The translations under genes and the position numbers were made by a program. From Apoda limacodes (taxonomy: Eukaryota > Arthropoda > Insecta > Lepidoptera > Limacodidae): a stretch of DNA of 64,000 bases. Location: NCBI GenBank assembly GCA_946406115.1, contig OX291542.1:37529321-37593320 (forward strand), written 5' to 3'. Position 1 is the stretch's first letter, and each line of letters begins with the position of its first letter. Of this stretch, positions 22,501 to 32,540 are shown one piece after another. Below the pieces are notes generated by a model. It worked only from the letters and a program-made list of their open reading frames with translations. It was not told the origin of the DNA and made no database searches.

Positions 22501-22562
22501 GAGTTTTTGTGTTATACGGTTGTTTTTTTTTCGTTTTTTGTCACAAAATATGCATACTGTTG

Positions 22563-23927
22563 ACGCCTAATTGCCTGAAGTTTTATCTATGGATACAATT
22601 TGGTGGGAAATCTTAGGCGATCACGAATTCGAAATAAAGTAAGAATTTAAACTTTTCTCGAACGAAAATGTAGTTAAACAATTCTGGTAATGTCGAATCC
22701 GACATTTTTCGAACGCAAGCCGCTCGAACTGCTTCGAGTGGTCGGGACCGTTCGAGACTACATCTCGCATTCGAATCATGACATATTTAATTCAAAATGA
22801 TTGGGTTCTAAACATTAATTCTACTCTTAGCGTGAACTATATGTTCTAAAATCTAAAGTAAATGTCTAAAATGTAGGTCAGAGTAGTTAAAAGGGCGGAA
22901 AAAATGACTTATATTACCAAATATGATATTTTTTTACCTTTATTACCTTCATAATACATTACTAGTCTTTTCTCAATTGATTGATTGGCCGATTTTTGCA
23001 ATTATCAAAGTCGCTCATGACAATAATATTCTTCTATTTCTATTGATTTCCATCATAACACACACTAGATTACATCACATACACAAAAATTTTTGAGGTC
23101 CGGCACCGCCATCTTTAGTGCTGCGTAGTATTTTGATAATACTAGGTGGTAATTTCATGTGAAAAACATTTAATAAACATAATTACACCATTGAAAAATA
23201 AGAATAACCTAAAATTCTCAACCAAATAAACAAATAAAACACACAACAAAAACAAATAGAGTTTTTTTTTATTTATGTCCAAATACGTTCCGTTTGAAAG
23301 CAATATCTCGAAATAGGGATTTAGTTTACAAACTTAGTTATACTTAAGTAAAATGTTGCTTCAAACATTTTGTAGTCACCGAACCCTTTTTTGATATATC
23401 AAAAGAAGCATATTAGAATAGGCGTTTTTAAAAACGCTCTACAACTGTGCAACGGAACGTACCTCATAGCCTAACCGGTTTACAATGGCAACATTCCACC
23501 GCTTCGAACGACATTTTGTTAGAAGGTTGTTTCGATTGATAGTGAGAATACAGCAAACGCGAAAATGATGTCGACGATCGAAATTTTACAGTCGAGATAG
23601 TGCCTTCCAGAAAATCTCTAATACGAGATTAACTCGGATGAAGTGAGAATTAGGTCCCTGGACTTCTAAACAAAACACTCACAAAATATTAAGCGCGCGC
23701 AAAAAATCACTGTCACAAACAAAAAAAAAACAATGCATGCATCTCTCCTAGTCGTTGTTACTATCGGTACTAAAATGTTTCCCCCGTCACCCCGATATCA
23801 CCCCTCGCGTCAAGAGCCGCACCGACGTGATGTTGCCAGCTTGTTAAAATTAAAGATCAGTAGAGTTATGCAGAATTTTTCTATAGGAAATTTCTCGTAA
23901 TCTGCGCCCGGCCTTAATTCAAATTCA
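22563..23927. other. Unassigned 1.4-kb spacer
   Basis: Contains stretches of 'ttcgaa'-type words (22,650-22,780, 23,500-23,540) and low-complexity AT runs, but no reading frame, terminus pair or RNA gene that I recognise. It may hold the promoter or upstream end of the FEN-like pseudogene. Confidence 0.4.
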
Positions 23928-24289
23928 AATTCAATTTAATTTATTCAGTTTAGGCTACAATAATTGAGCACTTATGAATGTCACTACGCCATCGGTTCGT
24001 AAGTCTACAGGGCGGGAGACCTTGTACTGAGAAGAACCGGCAAGAAACTCAGCAAGGTTATTTCTTTTCTCCCTTTCTCTTACAGCGTCCAATTAAAATA
24101 TTGGAAAATGCCCTCCCTATCATAAAAGGACACTTTCCATTACAAACATAAAAAAACATGAAATATAAAGCACAAGCACAACATAAAAAAGTATCTTATA
24201 TAAACAAAAGACAGTTTATGTATTCATCACTAAGAAATAATCAATGTCTTACAGTATTAATAAACAAAACAAAAAAGTAAGACTAAATA

Positions 24290-24500
24290 CTAAGAATACA
24301 AAGAAGTTTGCAAGAGCAGACCAGCCTCCACAGGCGGCACCCGTTCACGAGTATGACAGTATGAATCAGCCATAGCTTCGCTCAACCATGTTTTAGGGAA
24401 CGTAACGACCCAACACACACGCCACCACCGCAGAGACACTTTGAGAGAGCATGACACACTCAAGCAACTCCAATAAAACTTCGATTGTACTAGTTACAAT
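24290..24500 (-). repeat. 3' UTR module shared with family A copy 2
   Basis: The complement matches 56,543-56,745 at over 90% by eye, including 'gtgccgcctgtggaggctgg'. The flanking UTR sequences of the two elements are unrelated, so the module is conserved or exchanged independently. It is absent from the family A copy at 1-1,727. Confidence 0.75.
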
Positions 24501-24698
24501 GTGTGTAGTAAAGGAACAAAATATAAGAGGAGAAGATTGGAAGGTTCGTAATGCTTTACTACCGAGAAGCAACGGCAATAAACTCACTAGTTAATCTTTT
24601 ATACATCATATAAAAATACAATATAGCCTTACACTAGGTAATAACATAATATACAATGTTTTAATATTTCAAATGCCCCAATACAAATCAATTAAGTT

Positions 24699-26342
24699 CT
24701 AATTTTTCCAAGCATTTTTATCATTTATGTATTCATCTACTTTGTAATAGCTTTTTTTCATTAAACTATCTTTGACATATATTTTAAATTTATTTGAGGG
24801 TAAACTAACCACATGTTCTGGAATTTTATTGTAGAAAAATATACTTTGTATTGCGAAAGAGATATGTACCTTCTGAAGACGACATTTTGGAACTACCAAT
24901 TTATCCTTATTCCTTGTATTAACACTGTGGAGGTCACTATTTTTAGCAAATAAGTGACAATTTTGGCGTACATACATTATACAAGCAAAGATATATTGGC
25001 AAGGAACAGTTAAAATATCAATTTCCCTAAATAGTTCCCTAAGAGAAATTCGAGGTCCTAATTTATAAATTGACCGTACTGCTCTCTTTTGCAAAAAAAA
25101 GAGTGTATCAATATCAGCTGCCTTACCCCAAAGCAAAATGCCATAAGACATGACGGAATGGAAATAGCTAAAGTAGACCAAGCGAGCAGTGTCAACATCT
25201 GTAAGCTGCCTAACTTTCCTAACTGCATAGGCAGGTGAACTGAGTTTTCCGGCAAGAACTGAAATGTGAGGGTTCCACTGCAGCCTATTGTCTAATGTAA
25301 TACCTAGAAACACTGTTGAGTCTAATAGTTCTATTTCTTCTCCGTTTAGGGATAATTTTGTACTTATGTTTCTGACATTTGGCATCATAAATTTTAAACA
25401 CTTAGTCTTTTTCGCATTAAGAAGTAAATTATTTGCCGTAAACCAATGAAGAACCTGAGAAAGCGCACTACTTCCGTCGTCAAAATTAGTTTTATTTCTG
25501 TCAACTTTAAATAAAAGAGATGTGTCATCAGCAAATAGTACAATCTTGCATAGCTTCTCCACAAAGAAAGGCAAGTCATTTATGAACATTAAAAATAGAA
25601 AAGGACCTAAAATAGAACCTTGAGGAACTCCTAATTTTACTTCAGAGCCATTGGATTTTACTTCATTGATTTGAACCTTCTGCATTCTTCTACTCAAATA
25701 TGAGCGGATAAGCTATAGAGCCAAATCTGCAATACCATAATGACTCAGTTTCCGTATAAGAGTTTCATGTTGCACGCAGTCGAATGCCTTTGATAGATCA
25801 CAGAAGATACCAATAGCATTTTGTGACTGTTCCCAAGCAGCAAATATATGCTGTATAAGGGCAACACCTGCGTCAGTTGTGGAACGCCCTTTTGTAAAAC
25901 CAAACTGTTGAGGATGAAGTAATCCATTTAAGTTAAAATGTTTAAGCATCTGATTGAACATAATTTTTTCAAAAATTTTGCTTAAGGCAGGCAGTATAGA
26001 GATAGGTCTAAAATTATTAGGATCATCTTTACTTCCACTTTTAAAAAGTGGTAGGTATTATTTTACTATATTTCATTAAGTCTGGGAATATCCCTTCGTC
26101 AACACACTTATTAAATATTATGGCTAAGATTGGTGCTATAATATCAATAATTCCGCTAAGGACTTTGACTGATATACCCCACAAGTTTTTTTCTGAGTTA
26201 GTAATTTAAATGTCTTTATGATGTCTTCAGAGGTAACATGCTCAAATTTAAATATAGCCTTGCATTTATTTACATTACATTTTAAAAGTAACTCTGATTC
26301 TAATGGAGAGGAATTTAATGCATTAGTTGTAACTGTAGGCAA
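24699..26342 (-). pseudogene. Family A-prime reverse transcriptase
   Basis: The RT is read in three blocks: 26,342-26,136 (linker), 25,961-25,713 (fingers, 'QQFGFTKGRSTTDAGVAL' and 'GIFCDLSKAFDCVQHE') and 25,697-24,699 (palm and C-terminus, 332 open codons). The palm has 'LGVPQGSILGPFLFLMFIN' and catalytic 'LFADDTSLLFKV'. A stop near 25,711 separates the finger and palm blocks, and a frame change near 26,050-26,130 separates the linker. The long open C-terminal block suggests a moderate age. Confidence 0.9.
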
Positions 26343-26460
26343 ATCAGTAAAATATTTCTCAAAAGAGTTAGCGACATAAAGATCTGAATCAATTATTTTT
26401 GAATTTACAGTAAGTGAATAATGATTGTCACGCGGATAGTCTAGTACTAATGATAATTTT

Positions 26461-26940
26461 TAACAAATTTTTTAACTAAGCATCTTACATTGGCTATCGC
26501 ACCACTAACTCTTGTCAGTTGTTTTATAGTTTACATAGGTACTGTGCAAATTATAATATTGTGTTCTATTTTCAGCCTTACCAGCGATGGTTACATTTTT
26601 GTTACCATAACCCCACTTTGAACGGCTGTAGCTACTAAACGAATCACTTAATCTGGTCAGTTTTTATAAAGTTTTCAGAGGTACTGCAACCAGCTGGGGG
26701 GTAACTGGGCTGGGCTGCTCGAGGTAATTAATATTTATCCAGGAATCCTACCAGGATATATAAAGGATACGCCGAGAGGTTCAAATAATAGGTATATTTT
26801 CTTCAATAAACTTAATCTAGCGGCTAGAAAAATATTAAGTCTCATTACATAGTCTGGATGTTTACATGTATATTTTATGTCGTATTGTAGGTACTACTTG
26901 CAGCTATAGACTAGACTAGAGCCTTGACAAGCTGCTCCTT
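26461..26940. other. AT-rich spacer
   Basis: No coding frame or repeat terminus recognised. Confidence 0.4.
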
Positions 26941-27165
26941 AATTCACCCTTCGATACCGCGACCCGACGTCAGTGTCGTCGCGACCCGACGTCAGTGTCG
27001 TCGCGACGCCGAGCGTGCGAGCGTCAGTCCGACACCGTGCGTCGCGCGTGCGCCCGCTCTCGGTGATACGGTGACACAACGACGCACGACGCACGACGCA
27101 CGTCGCTGCGACCGACTGAGACACGCGACAAGGTGACAGGGATGCAGTGAATTTATTACTATTAT
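26941..27165. promoter_or_regulatory. CpG-rich block with 22-bp tandem repeat
   Basis: A sharply CpG-rich island in AT-rich DNA. The 22-bp unit beginning 'cgcgacccgacgtcag' is repeated exactly at 26,958-26,979 and 26,980-27,001, giving two 'gacgtcag' CRE-like sites. 'acgacgcacgacgcacg' repeats follow near 27,080-27,105. A possible splice donor 'GTAAGTG' lies at about 27,219. It could be a promoter with a non-coding first exon, or simply a GC-rich relic. Nothing downstream confirms a gene. Confidence 0.3.
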
Positions 27166-27930
27166 TTATAATAGTAGTCGAGACAAGGACTGAGGGTGGA
27201 GCGTCTTGGTTACCCCTGTAAGTGTAGTTCCTCATTGAATATTGTTGTTAGACATAAAAAGTAGTTATATAAATATTTTGTTACAATGTTTTTTGTAGAA
27301 ACGAATTCAATTTATTTTCGAGCCCATAAGATAAGATCTCTGCTTTTACAATTGGAGAATTTGTTCCGGTTGATAGTGTATTTAATTGTTTGATTATGTT
27401 TTCTGACCCAAGTTATAAATTTGACGCTCTATTACCATTATTTTTTAATCCTACCTAGTCGTGTTTCGTCAAAGTTTTTTCTGAGAATACTGTAAATACC
27501 CTAGCTTGTTGTACCTTGTTAGAAAGCTAAGGAACCGTAAATATGTTTACGAACATCTGCAGCGCAACTGTCATAGACCTTTTTTCTAGTATTGAAGAAA
27601 GAAATAACAATTTTTGCGAATTTATCTCTTTTTTATACTGTTCATCGTCTACTACGACTCAGTTGGTACAAGTACTTGCAATTTTAGTGTTCAAAATAAT
27701 TAAGCTACTAATCTACTACACAAAAATAGCAAAACTACCAAGTTAGAGACACAAAACACAAAAATAGGGGACAATAGAAAAAAAAAACGGCATTTTTTTT
27801 AAAAATAGTTCAAAGTAGGTAGGTACTATAGCTTAAGAACAGTTATGTATAGGGTACGGTGTTTCATAGTCAAATCAGTCAGAAGTGAATGAAACTACAT
27901 CCTCTTAAAGGATATAGGTCGACTTAACCT
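27166..27930. other. Unassigned spacer
   Basis: AT-rich. The only open frame (27,543-27,746, 67 codons) has no recognisable motif, so I do not call it a gene. Confidence 0.4.
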
Positions 27931-28585
27931 TTAACCCTGTATACATATAAAAGGCATGTCCTGACTGACTCATCACCGCCCAGCCCAAACCGCTAAGGAT
28001 AGAAATTTGGGGAAGCAGTTTGTTATATATTGAAGATGTCGTTTAAGAACGGATTTGCGAAATTCGATTCCTAAGGGAGTGAAATAGAGGTTGGGAATTT
28101 GTATGAAAATCCGTCATATTTTTTAAGCTAAGCACATGAAAATTTGTATCCCACATTTTGACTAAAAATCAAAAATGATATATTTTACTGTTTTTGGAAA
28201 ATCATCACATAGGAGGAAACATCGTCGATGAAACTTTGTATGGGAATTTGGTTATTTTTGTGAATCAAAACAATGAAAATTGGTTTATACACTTTTGGTT
28301 GCAATTAAAGAATGACATGTACATATCAGATTTTTTTAAAATAAAACGTAAAGTTGGTAAAATAGCGTGATAAAGTTTGTATGGGAAATAATATATTTAT
28401 CAGTGAATTCACTTAAACTGGGTAAAAAATGCTCTTTAAATTTGACAAATATTTCGGCGTTTTTTAAAATTCAACCCTTGAGTAGGAGAATAAAGAATAA
28501 GGGTTATTAGGGTTGGCAAACTAAGTACCTATAGGATAAAATATTTATATGCTCAATTTACTTGAAACTTGGTATATATGCTTTT

Positions 28586-28893
28586 TAGGGTTCCGTACCC
28601 AAAGGGTAATTAGCGGAACCCTATTACTAAGACTGCTGTCCGTCCGTCTGTCACCCGGCTGTATCTCATGAACCGTGATAGTTAGACAGCTCGATATTGA
28701 TAACGGCAACAGGTATAAAATATTTACAGAAGATTTAGTTATAAAGTCATTTTAAAAATAAATAATTAAATTAAATAAAACAATTATTTAAGGGAGGCTC
28801 CGATACAACAAACGTGATTTTTTTAACCGTTTTTATAGATAATGGTACGGAACCCTTCGTGCGCGAGTCCGACTCGCACTTGGCCAATTTTTT
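28586..28893 (+). mobile_element. 'ggttccgtacc...cttggcc' interspersed repeat, complete copy
   Basis: Starts 'tagggttccgtaccc' and ends 'gagtccgactcgcacttggc', with a 'tacggaacccttcgtgcgcg' stretch near the end. This is a very common lepidopteran interspersed repeat. Other copies lie at 49,601-49,879 (minus), 35,994-37,083 (longer variant, minus) and 3,859 (terminus). No coding. It interrupts the Helitron-like repeats. Confidence 0.7.
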
Positions 28894-29943
28894 AAAACAA
28901 TACATGAACGAATAATTTTTGGGTTTTTAAAAATGAACCCAAAACGGGAAAAGGGGGATGGCATAGGTAGTTTGTTGGTGTATGGGAAATTTAATTTTTA
29001 ATGTTGAATTTATTAGAAACTTGGTATCGATGCTATTCAACATAAATTGAAAACACTCTTCTAAAGGGGTTAAAAGGGGTGTCAAAGTCTGTGTCGGAAA
29101 TAATATTTTTATGGTCGAATTTACTTGAAACTTAGAAATGATGCTCTTTAACACAATAAGTAACTTTATTTATTTATTTATTTCGGCATTTTTCAAAATT
29201 GAGGCTCTAAAGGGAAAAAAAGGTCACAGATTTTGTATAAGATAAACTATTTTAATGGTTAATGTAGTACATTAAATTGGTATTTATGCTTATCAAAACA
29301 AGTACTGTATACTGTGTAACAAGGTTTTTTCAAAATTCGATTCTTAAAAAGAACTATAGTATGCGTCAAATTTATACAAAACGTTTTTTTTTTTGCAAAA
29401 CGTTTTGTACCAGTATTGCATTTGGATTTTTGGAAAGTATTTGACAAAATGTGACCGTTATTATTATTGCCATACTTCTAGTAGGGGGAAAAATTAGTAG
29501 CATCATAAACCAACATTTTAGAGGTTGTTTATGAGTACCAATATAATTTCTGTAATACTAACATTGTATATGTAAATGTTCTAAAAATAATTACACAATG
29601 TCATATACATTACTATTAGATATATTTGTTTTTACCGTTTTGAAATCACATTGTTTTAGTTTTTGCTACAACTTAGAGTCAATGCACTAGATCCTAATTA
29701 TTTAATCAACTTTCGTTACAATAAAATGCAATACACGTTTTAAAAATTTGCCCAAGTGTTGAAACAATGGTTACTTCCAGATTTTTTATTGCATTCAATA
29801 CAATAAATGAAAATCACACATTTAAATAATGCACTAGATAAAAGCAAGTTTTATAACATATACTTTTGTCAATCCTTTAGGTTCAGCCACAAAATTTGCA
29901 CAAAATCGGCGTTTTTACGAGATCTAGCCTTACCCTATATATA

Positions 29944-30859
29944 GGGGAGAGTTGGGTAATACCGAGCCCCTAAGGGAATTATCCTATAACTAAGCTCAGG
30001 TTAGATTAAAATAAAAACGAAATATAATAGAAGGTGGACAATTTATCTGACGACACTAACGGAAATTTAAATTTATCAAAAAACAAACAAAAACAATAAT
30101 TCGAGCGAGTAATTAAAAATTGGGAAAGCGCAGTATTATCAAACTGGTCTGATAATATCGTGCCCCAGTTAGGTAATTGCGCACTGGGTCTGATAAAACT
30201 GCGAAAAGCATTACACAATGTGTCAGTCAGAGAGTGGAACCCTGGAGACCGAATTGGAAATAGGTACAGACTCCAGATTTCTCAAAATGTTTAGTATTTC
30301 TAAGTGATTGACAATTTGACATTGACAAGACAAGAAAACAATTATTATATTACCTAGTACTTTTACTTAGGTATAAATACTGACACTTATAAGAATAATA
30401 TTCTTATATATTCTTTCAGAGATTTATAATAATCACAACCATATTATGTAGCTGGGCATAATGTCAACGCGCCCTACGCGCGGCATTATCAAACAAGATC
30501 ATTTTATTTTGTAACCTCAAAAACATAAACAAACTCAAAGGATTAATTTAAAATTATTCTACACATAAGTTATACATTATTTTTACACTATAAATGAGTA
30601 TAATTTATTACTGAGTGTGAAATATTCATTGACTCACCTCTTATTGAAATCACCCAAAAAACTATAGCGATCGCGCGGAAAACCTGCAAGCTCGCGGCCT
30701 TGCTCTCTGGATACTCGGCGGCAGTTGGCGGTGCTCGAGCAGGGTAGGGGGTACATAAAGCTATGATTTTACTAATATTGCAGGCGCGTTTTGTTGACTG
30801 TTTCAAAGAAACCGAGGAGCGCGGAATTTTCAACCGCGCGGTATTACCCAAATCTCCCT
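29944..30859. mobile_element. 916-bp inverted-repeat element of unknown class
   Basis: Left end 'ggggagagttgggtaatacc' and right end (complement) 'agggagatttgggtaatacc' match in 18 of 20 bases. Both ends adjoin TA, and the wider flanks both contain 'accctata', so the target duplication could be TA or 8 bp. The interior contains 'ataatatcgtgcccc' and 'gcgcggtattacccaa' words but no transposase. It is a MITE-like, non-autonomous DNA element inserted in the Helitron-like region. Confidence 0.6.
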
Positions 30860-31639
30860 TACCCTATACCGCTTAAAGGCAGTGGACAGTGTGTTTGGAA
30901 AATAATGTATATTCATGCTTAACTCTACCTAAAACTTGGTATACATACATGTTTTTCAACACAATTAATGAAACATGTCCAAAATGGTAAAACAGGGTGA
31001 CAAAGTTTGTGTGGAAATAAACAAAGTATTTGGAATTTAGAGCACGGGTTTATTTTGTATTGTAGGCATCGTTAAAAAAAATATTGACTGCTATCGTCAG
31101 TCAACTCAAATTTCTAAGATTTTTTTTTTATTACATTTTAAACTTTTGGAGTTCAATAAGGATGAGGTGATAATAAGGGGTACAAGTGTATAGTGCAGCT
31201 TGGTAAATAAAACAAACTAAAGTATATGCGAGCGAAAGCTAGTTAATAATATATTAATACGCTTTTCTCACTCATACTAATAAAAATCTTGTAGCTACAC
31301 AATCTGTTAAAAGAAAGGTCCTTAACTAATAAAAAAAGACAGCTCTATTTTACTTAAAGTTGTTGCTTAATTGTAATTGCTCTTTCATTTGTATAAATGT
31401 TTTTTTTAATGCTTATTCAAAAATTGAATCGCTAAAGAAAACAGTGGTTGGCTAAAAGACACTTTTTTATTTTAGTTTATATCAATTAGTAAATCGTATT
31501 TTTTATCGAGTAACAATGGAACCGATAACACCTAGAACCGAGAACCTAATTCCAATGACCATTCAACAAGCTATTTTAGAGATAAGTTTTATAAATAAAA
31601 AATACAAAAACTATTACCTATTAATATGGCGACATTGAG

Positions 31640-32062
31640 TGGAAGTAATATAATATAATTAATATTAAATCAACGATTTTACAAACTCCAAACTGATTCT
31701 GTTACTTTCTTTGGTCCTTCGCGCATTCATTAGCGATAAAACTATTTCAACAATTGCGTTATCTGCGCTTTTACAAAAGTTTTACAATTCACAGATCTTG
31801 AGCAGATCCGAAAAACATTCTGTGTTTTTGACAATTTTAAAGTAAATCGTCCACTGCTCATGCGTATAGCGTAACTTCATTTCATCAGGATCGCCAGCTG
31901 ATTTCGATTTAAGAAATGATGATAAAATGGCGCACGACATTATCAGCATACAATAAAGACGTACTTATAGCAAAAGCAGGACATAGAGGGAGGACGCGAG
32001 AACAAATTATGAAAAAGGAGGACATGTCCTCCTCTTGGATATCATCTGCATCGCAACCCTAG
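31640..32062 (-). pseudogene. hAT-type transposase C-terminal relic with one element end
   Basis: The minus strand at about 31,830-31,690 gives 'KSADNAIVEIVLSLMNARRT', matching the hAT C-terminal dimerisation signature (S-N-A-x-V-E-R-x-F-S-x-M-N) at most positions, with one in-frame stop upstream. At 32,042-32,062 the sequence 'catctgcatcgcaaccctag' resembles a hAT terminus in complement. Just inside it is the perfect palindrome 'aggaggacatgtcctcct' (about 32,017-32,034). The matching left end was not found, so this is a deleted fragment. Confidence 0.45.
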
Positions 32063-32229
32063 GAACGAGTGGAAACCAAGGGCTCGTTAAGGATTCTTCG
32101 CGTAGCTACAAATATCATGATGACCTAAAAGTGACGTAATCATAGCCAGGGTTGACTTAGGAGGACTCAGGTATTTAGCGAGTCTCACAGGTAGGTAACA
32201 ACGTCCCTACAACTTTATTACGAAAAAAG
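32063..32229. other. Spacer
   Basis: Nothing recognised. Confidence 0.4.
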
Positions 32230-32540
32230 CTAAATCTGCGTCAGCGAATAATAATAATAACTTTATTGATTTCTAATAATTTACAAACGTAATTAAATAC
32301 TAATGAATTAATTATATTATATTAGGTATATCATTAAATAAATTGTAAGTAAGTAACACTAAACATGTGGCATTCCCTGTGCCTGTGGTAACGCCACGAG
32401 ATTAGGTACTTCCTTTGTGGCGTCACCATGAGGATGCGTGCGCTGATTCGCGATGTCGTGTACAAGATTCGTTGAAGCTACGAGAAATAAACCGGGTACT
32501 TACTTGCAGGCAATGCTAGCTAGAACCTAGTCAGTCCTTT
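32230..32540 (-). repeat. Possible 3' tail region of a non-LTR element with (ATT)n end
   Basis: On the minus strand the segment ends '...aataaagttattattatt' at about 32,240, a polyadenylation-like signal running into an ATT repeat, as in many insect non-LTR 3' ends. No linked RT frame was found upstream. Weak call. Confidence 0.3.

Larger units (their letters stand above)
15927..22562 (-). pseudogene. Large unnamed gene with FEN1/XPG-like nuclease domain, disrupted by nested insertions
   Basis: A ~1,300-residue protein reads on the minus strand from about 22,562 to a stop at 15,927-15,929, excluding an insertion at about 17,060-19,548. The N-terminus has 'CIFCDKKRKK' and 'YYHKLCYNGF', a Cys/His zinc-like pair. 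The middle has 'YICPTFDLAIARVALQIQS' and 'AYFKAIGKIIIDSGLTHIM' (21,150-20,990). The C-terminal part carries in order the acidic motifs expected of a FEN/XPG nuclease: 'VLVVDGFYLL', 'RIDIVFDSYF', 'DHEDAVLLFH', 'SNTDIIIIML' and 'TGCDYSPSFHRKGKK', the last resembling its helix-two-turn-helix. An intron (donor at 16,063, acceptor at 15,974) precedes an acidic tail. Stops occur at 19,791, 16,230 and elsewhere. The protein belongs to a widespread uncharacterised family. Whether it is host or transposon-borne is unclear. The nuclease assignment is my motif inference. Confidence 0.7.
23928..26460 (-). mobile_element. Family A-prime non-LTR retrotransposon, 5'-truncated
   Basis: A minus-strand relative of family A running from about 26,460 to a '(gaattt)n' tail at 23,928-23,945. 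The protein resembles family A throughout, but the 3' UTR differs except for a shared module at about 24,290-24,500. The UTR also holds 'agaaccggcaagaaactc' (about 24,030), widespread in lepidopteran elements. It lacks the endonuclease, so it is truncated at the 5' end. Confidence 0.85.
27931..31242 (+). mobile_element. Helitron-like region with internal ~130-bp repeats, carrying two insertions
   Basis: Begins near 'aaaggcatgtcctgactgac' (27,950), a start I associate with long lepidopteran Helitrons. It continues through diverged units containing 'acttgaaacttggtatatatg'-like words at about 28,560, 29,015, 29,115 and 30,930. It ends 'gcgagcgaaagctag' followed by T, giving CTAG at 31,239-31,242. 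It is interrupted at 28,586-28,893 and 29,944-30,859. No Rep/helicase coding is visible, so it would be non-autonomous. That these pieces belong to one element is inference. Confidence 0.45.

Noticed and set aside
27543..27746. 67-codon open frame with a hydrophobic stretch.
   Set aside because: No motif, no homologous copy in the window and ordinary AT-rich composition. A chance frame is more likely than a gene.
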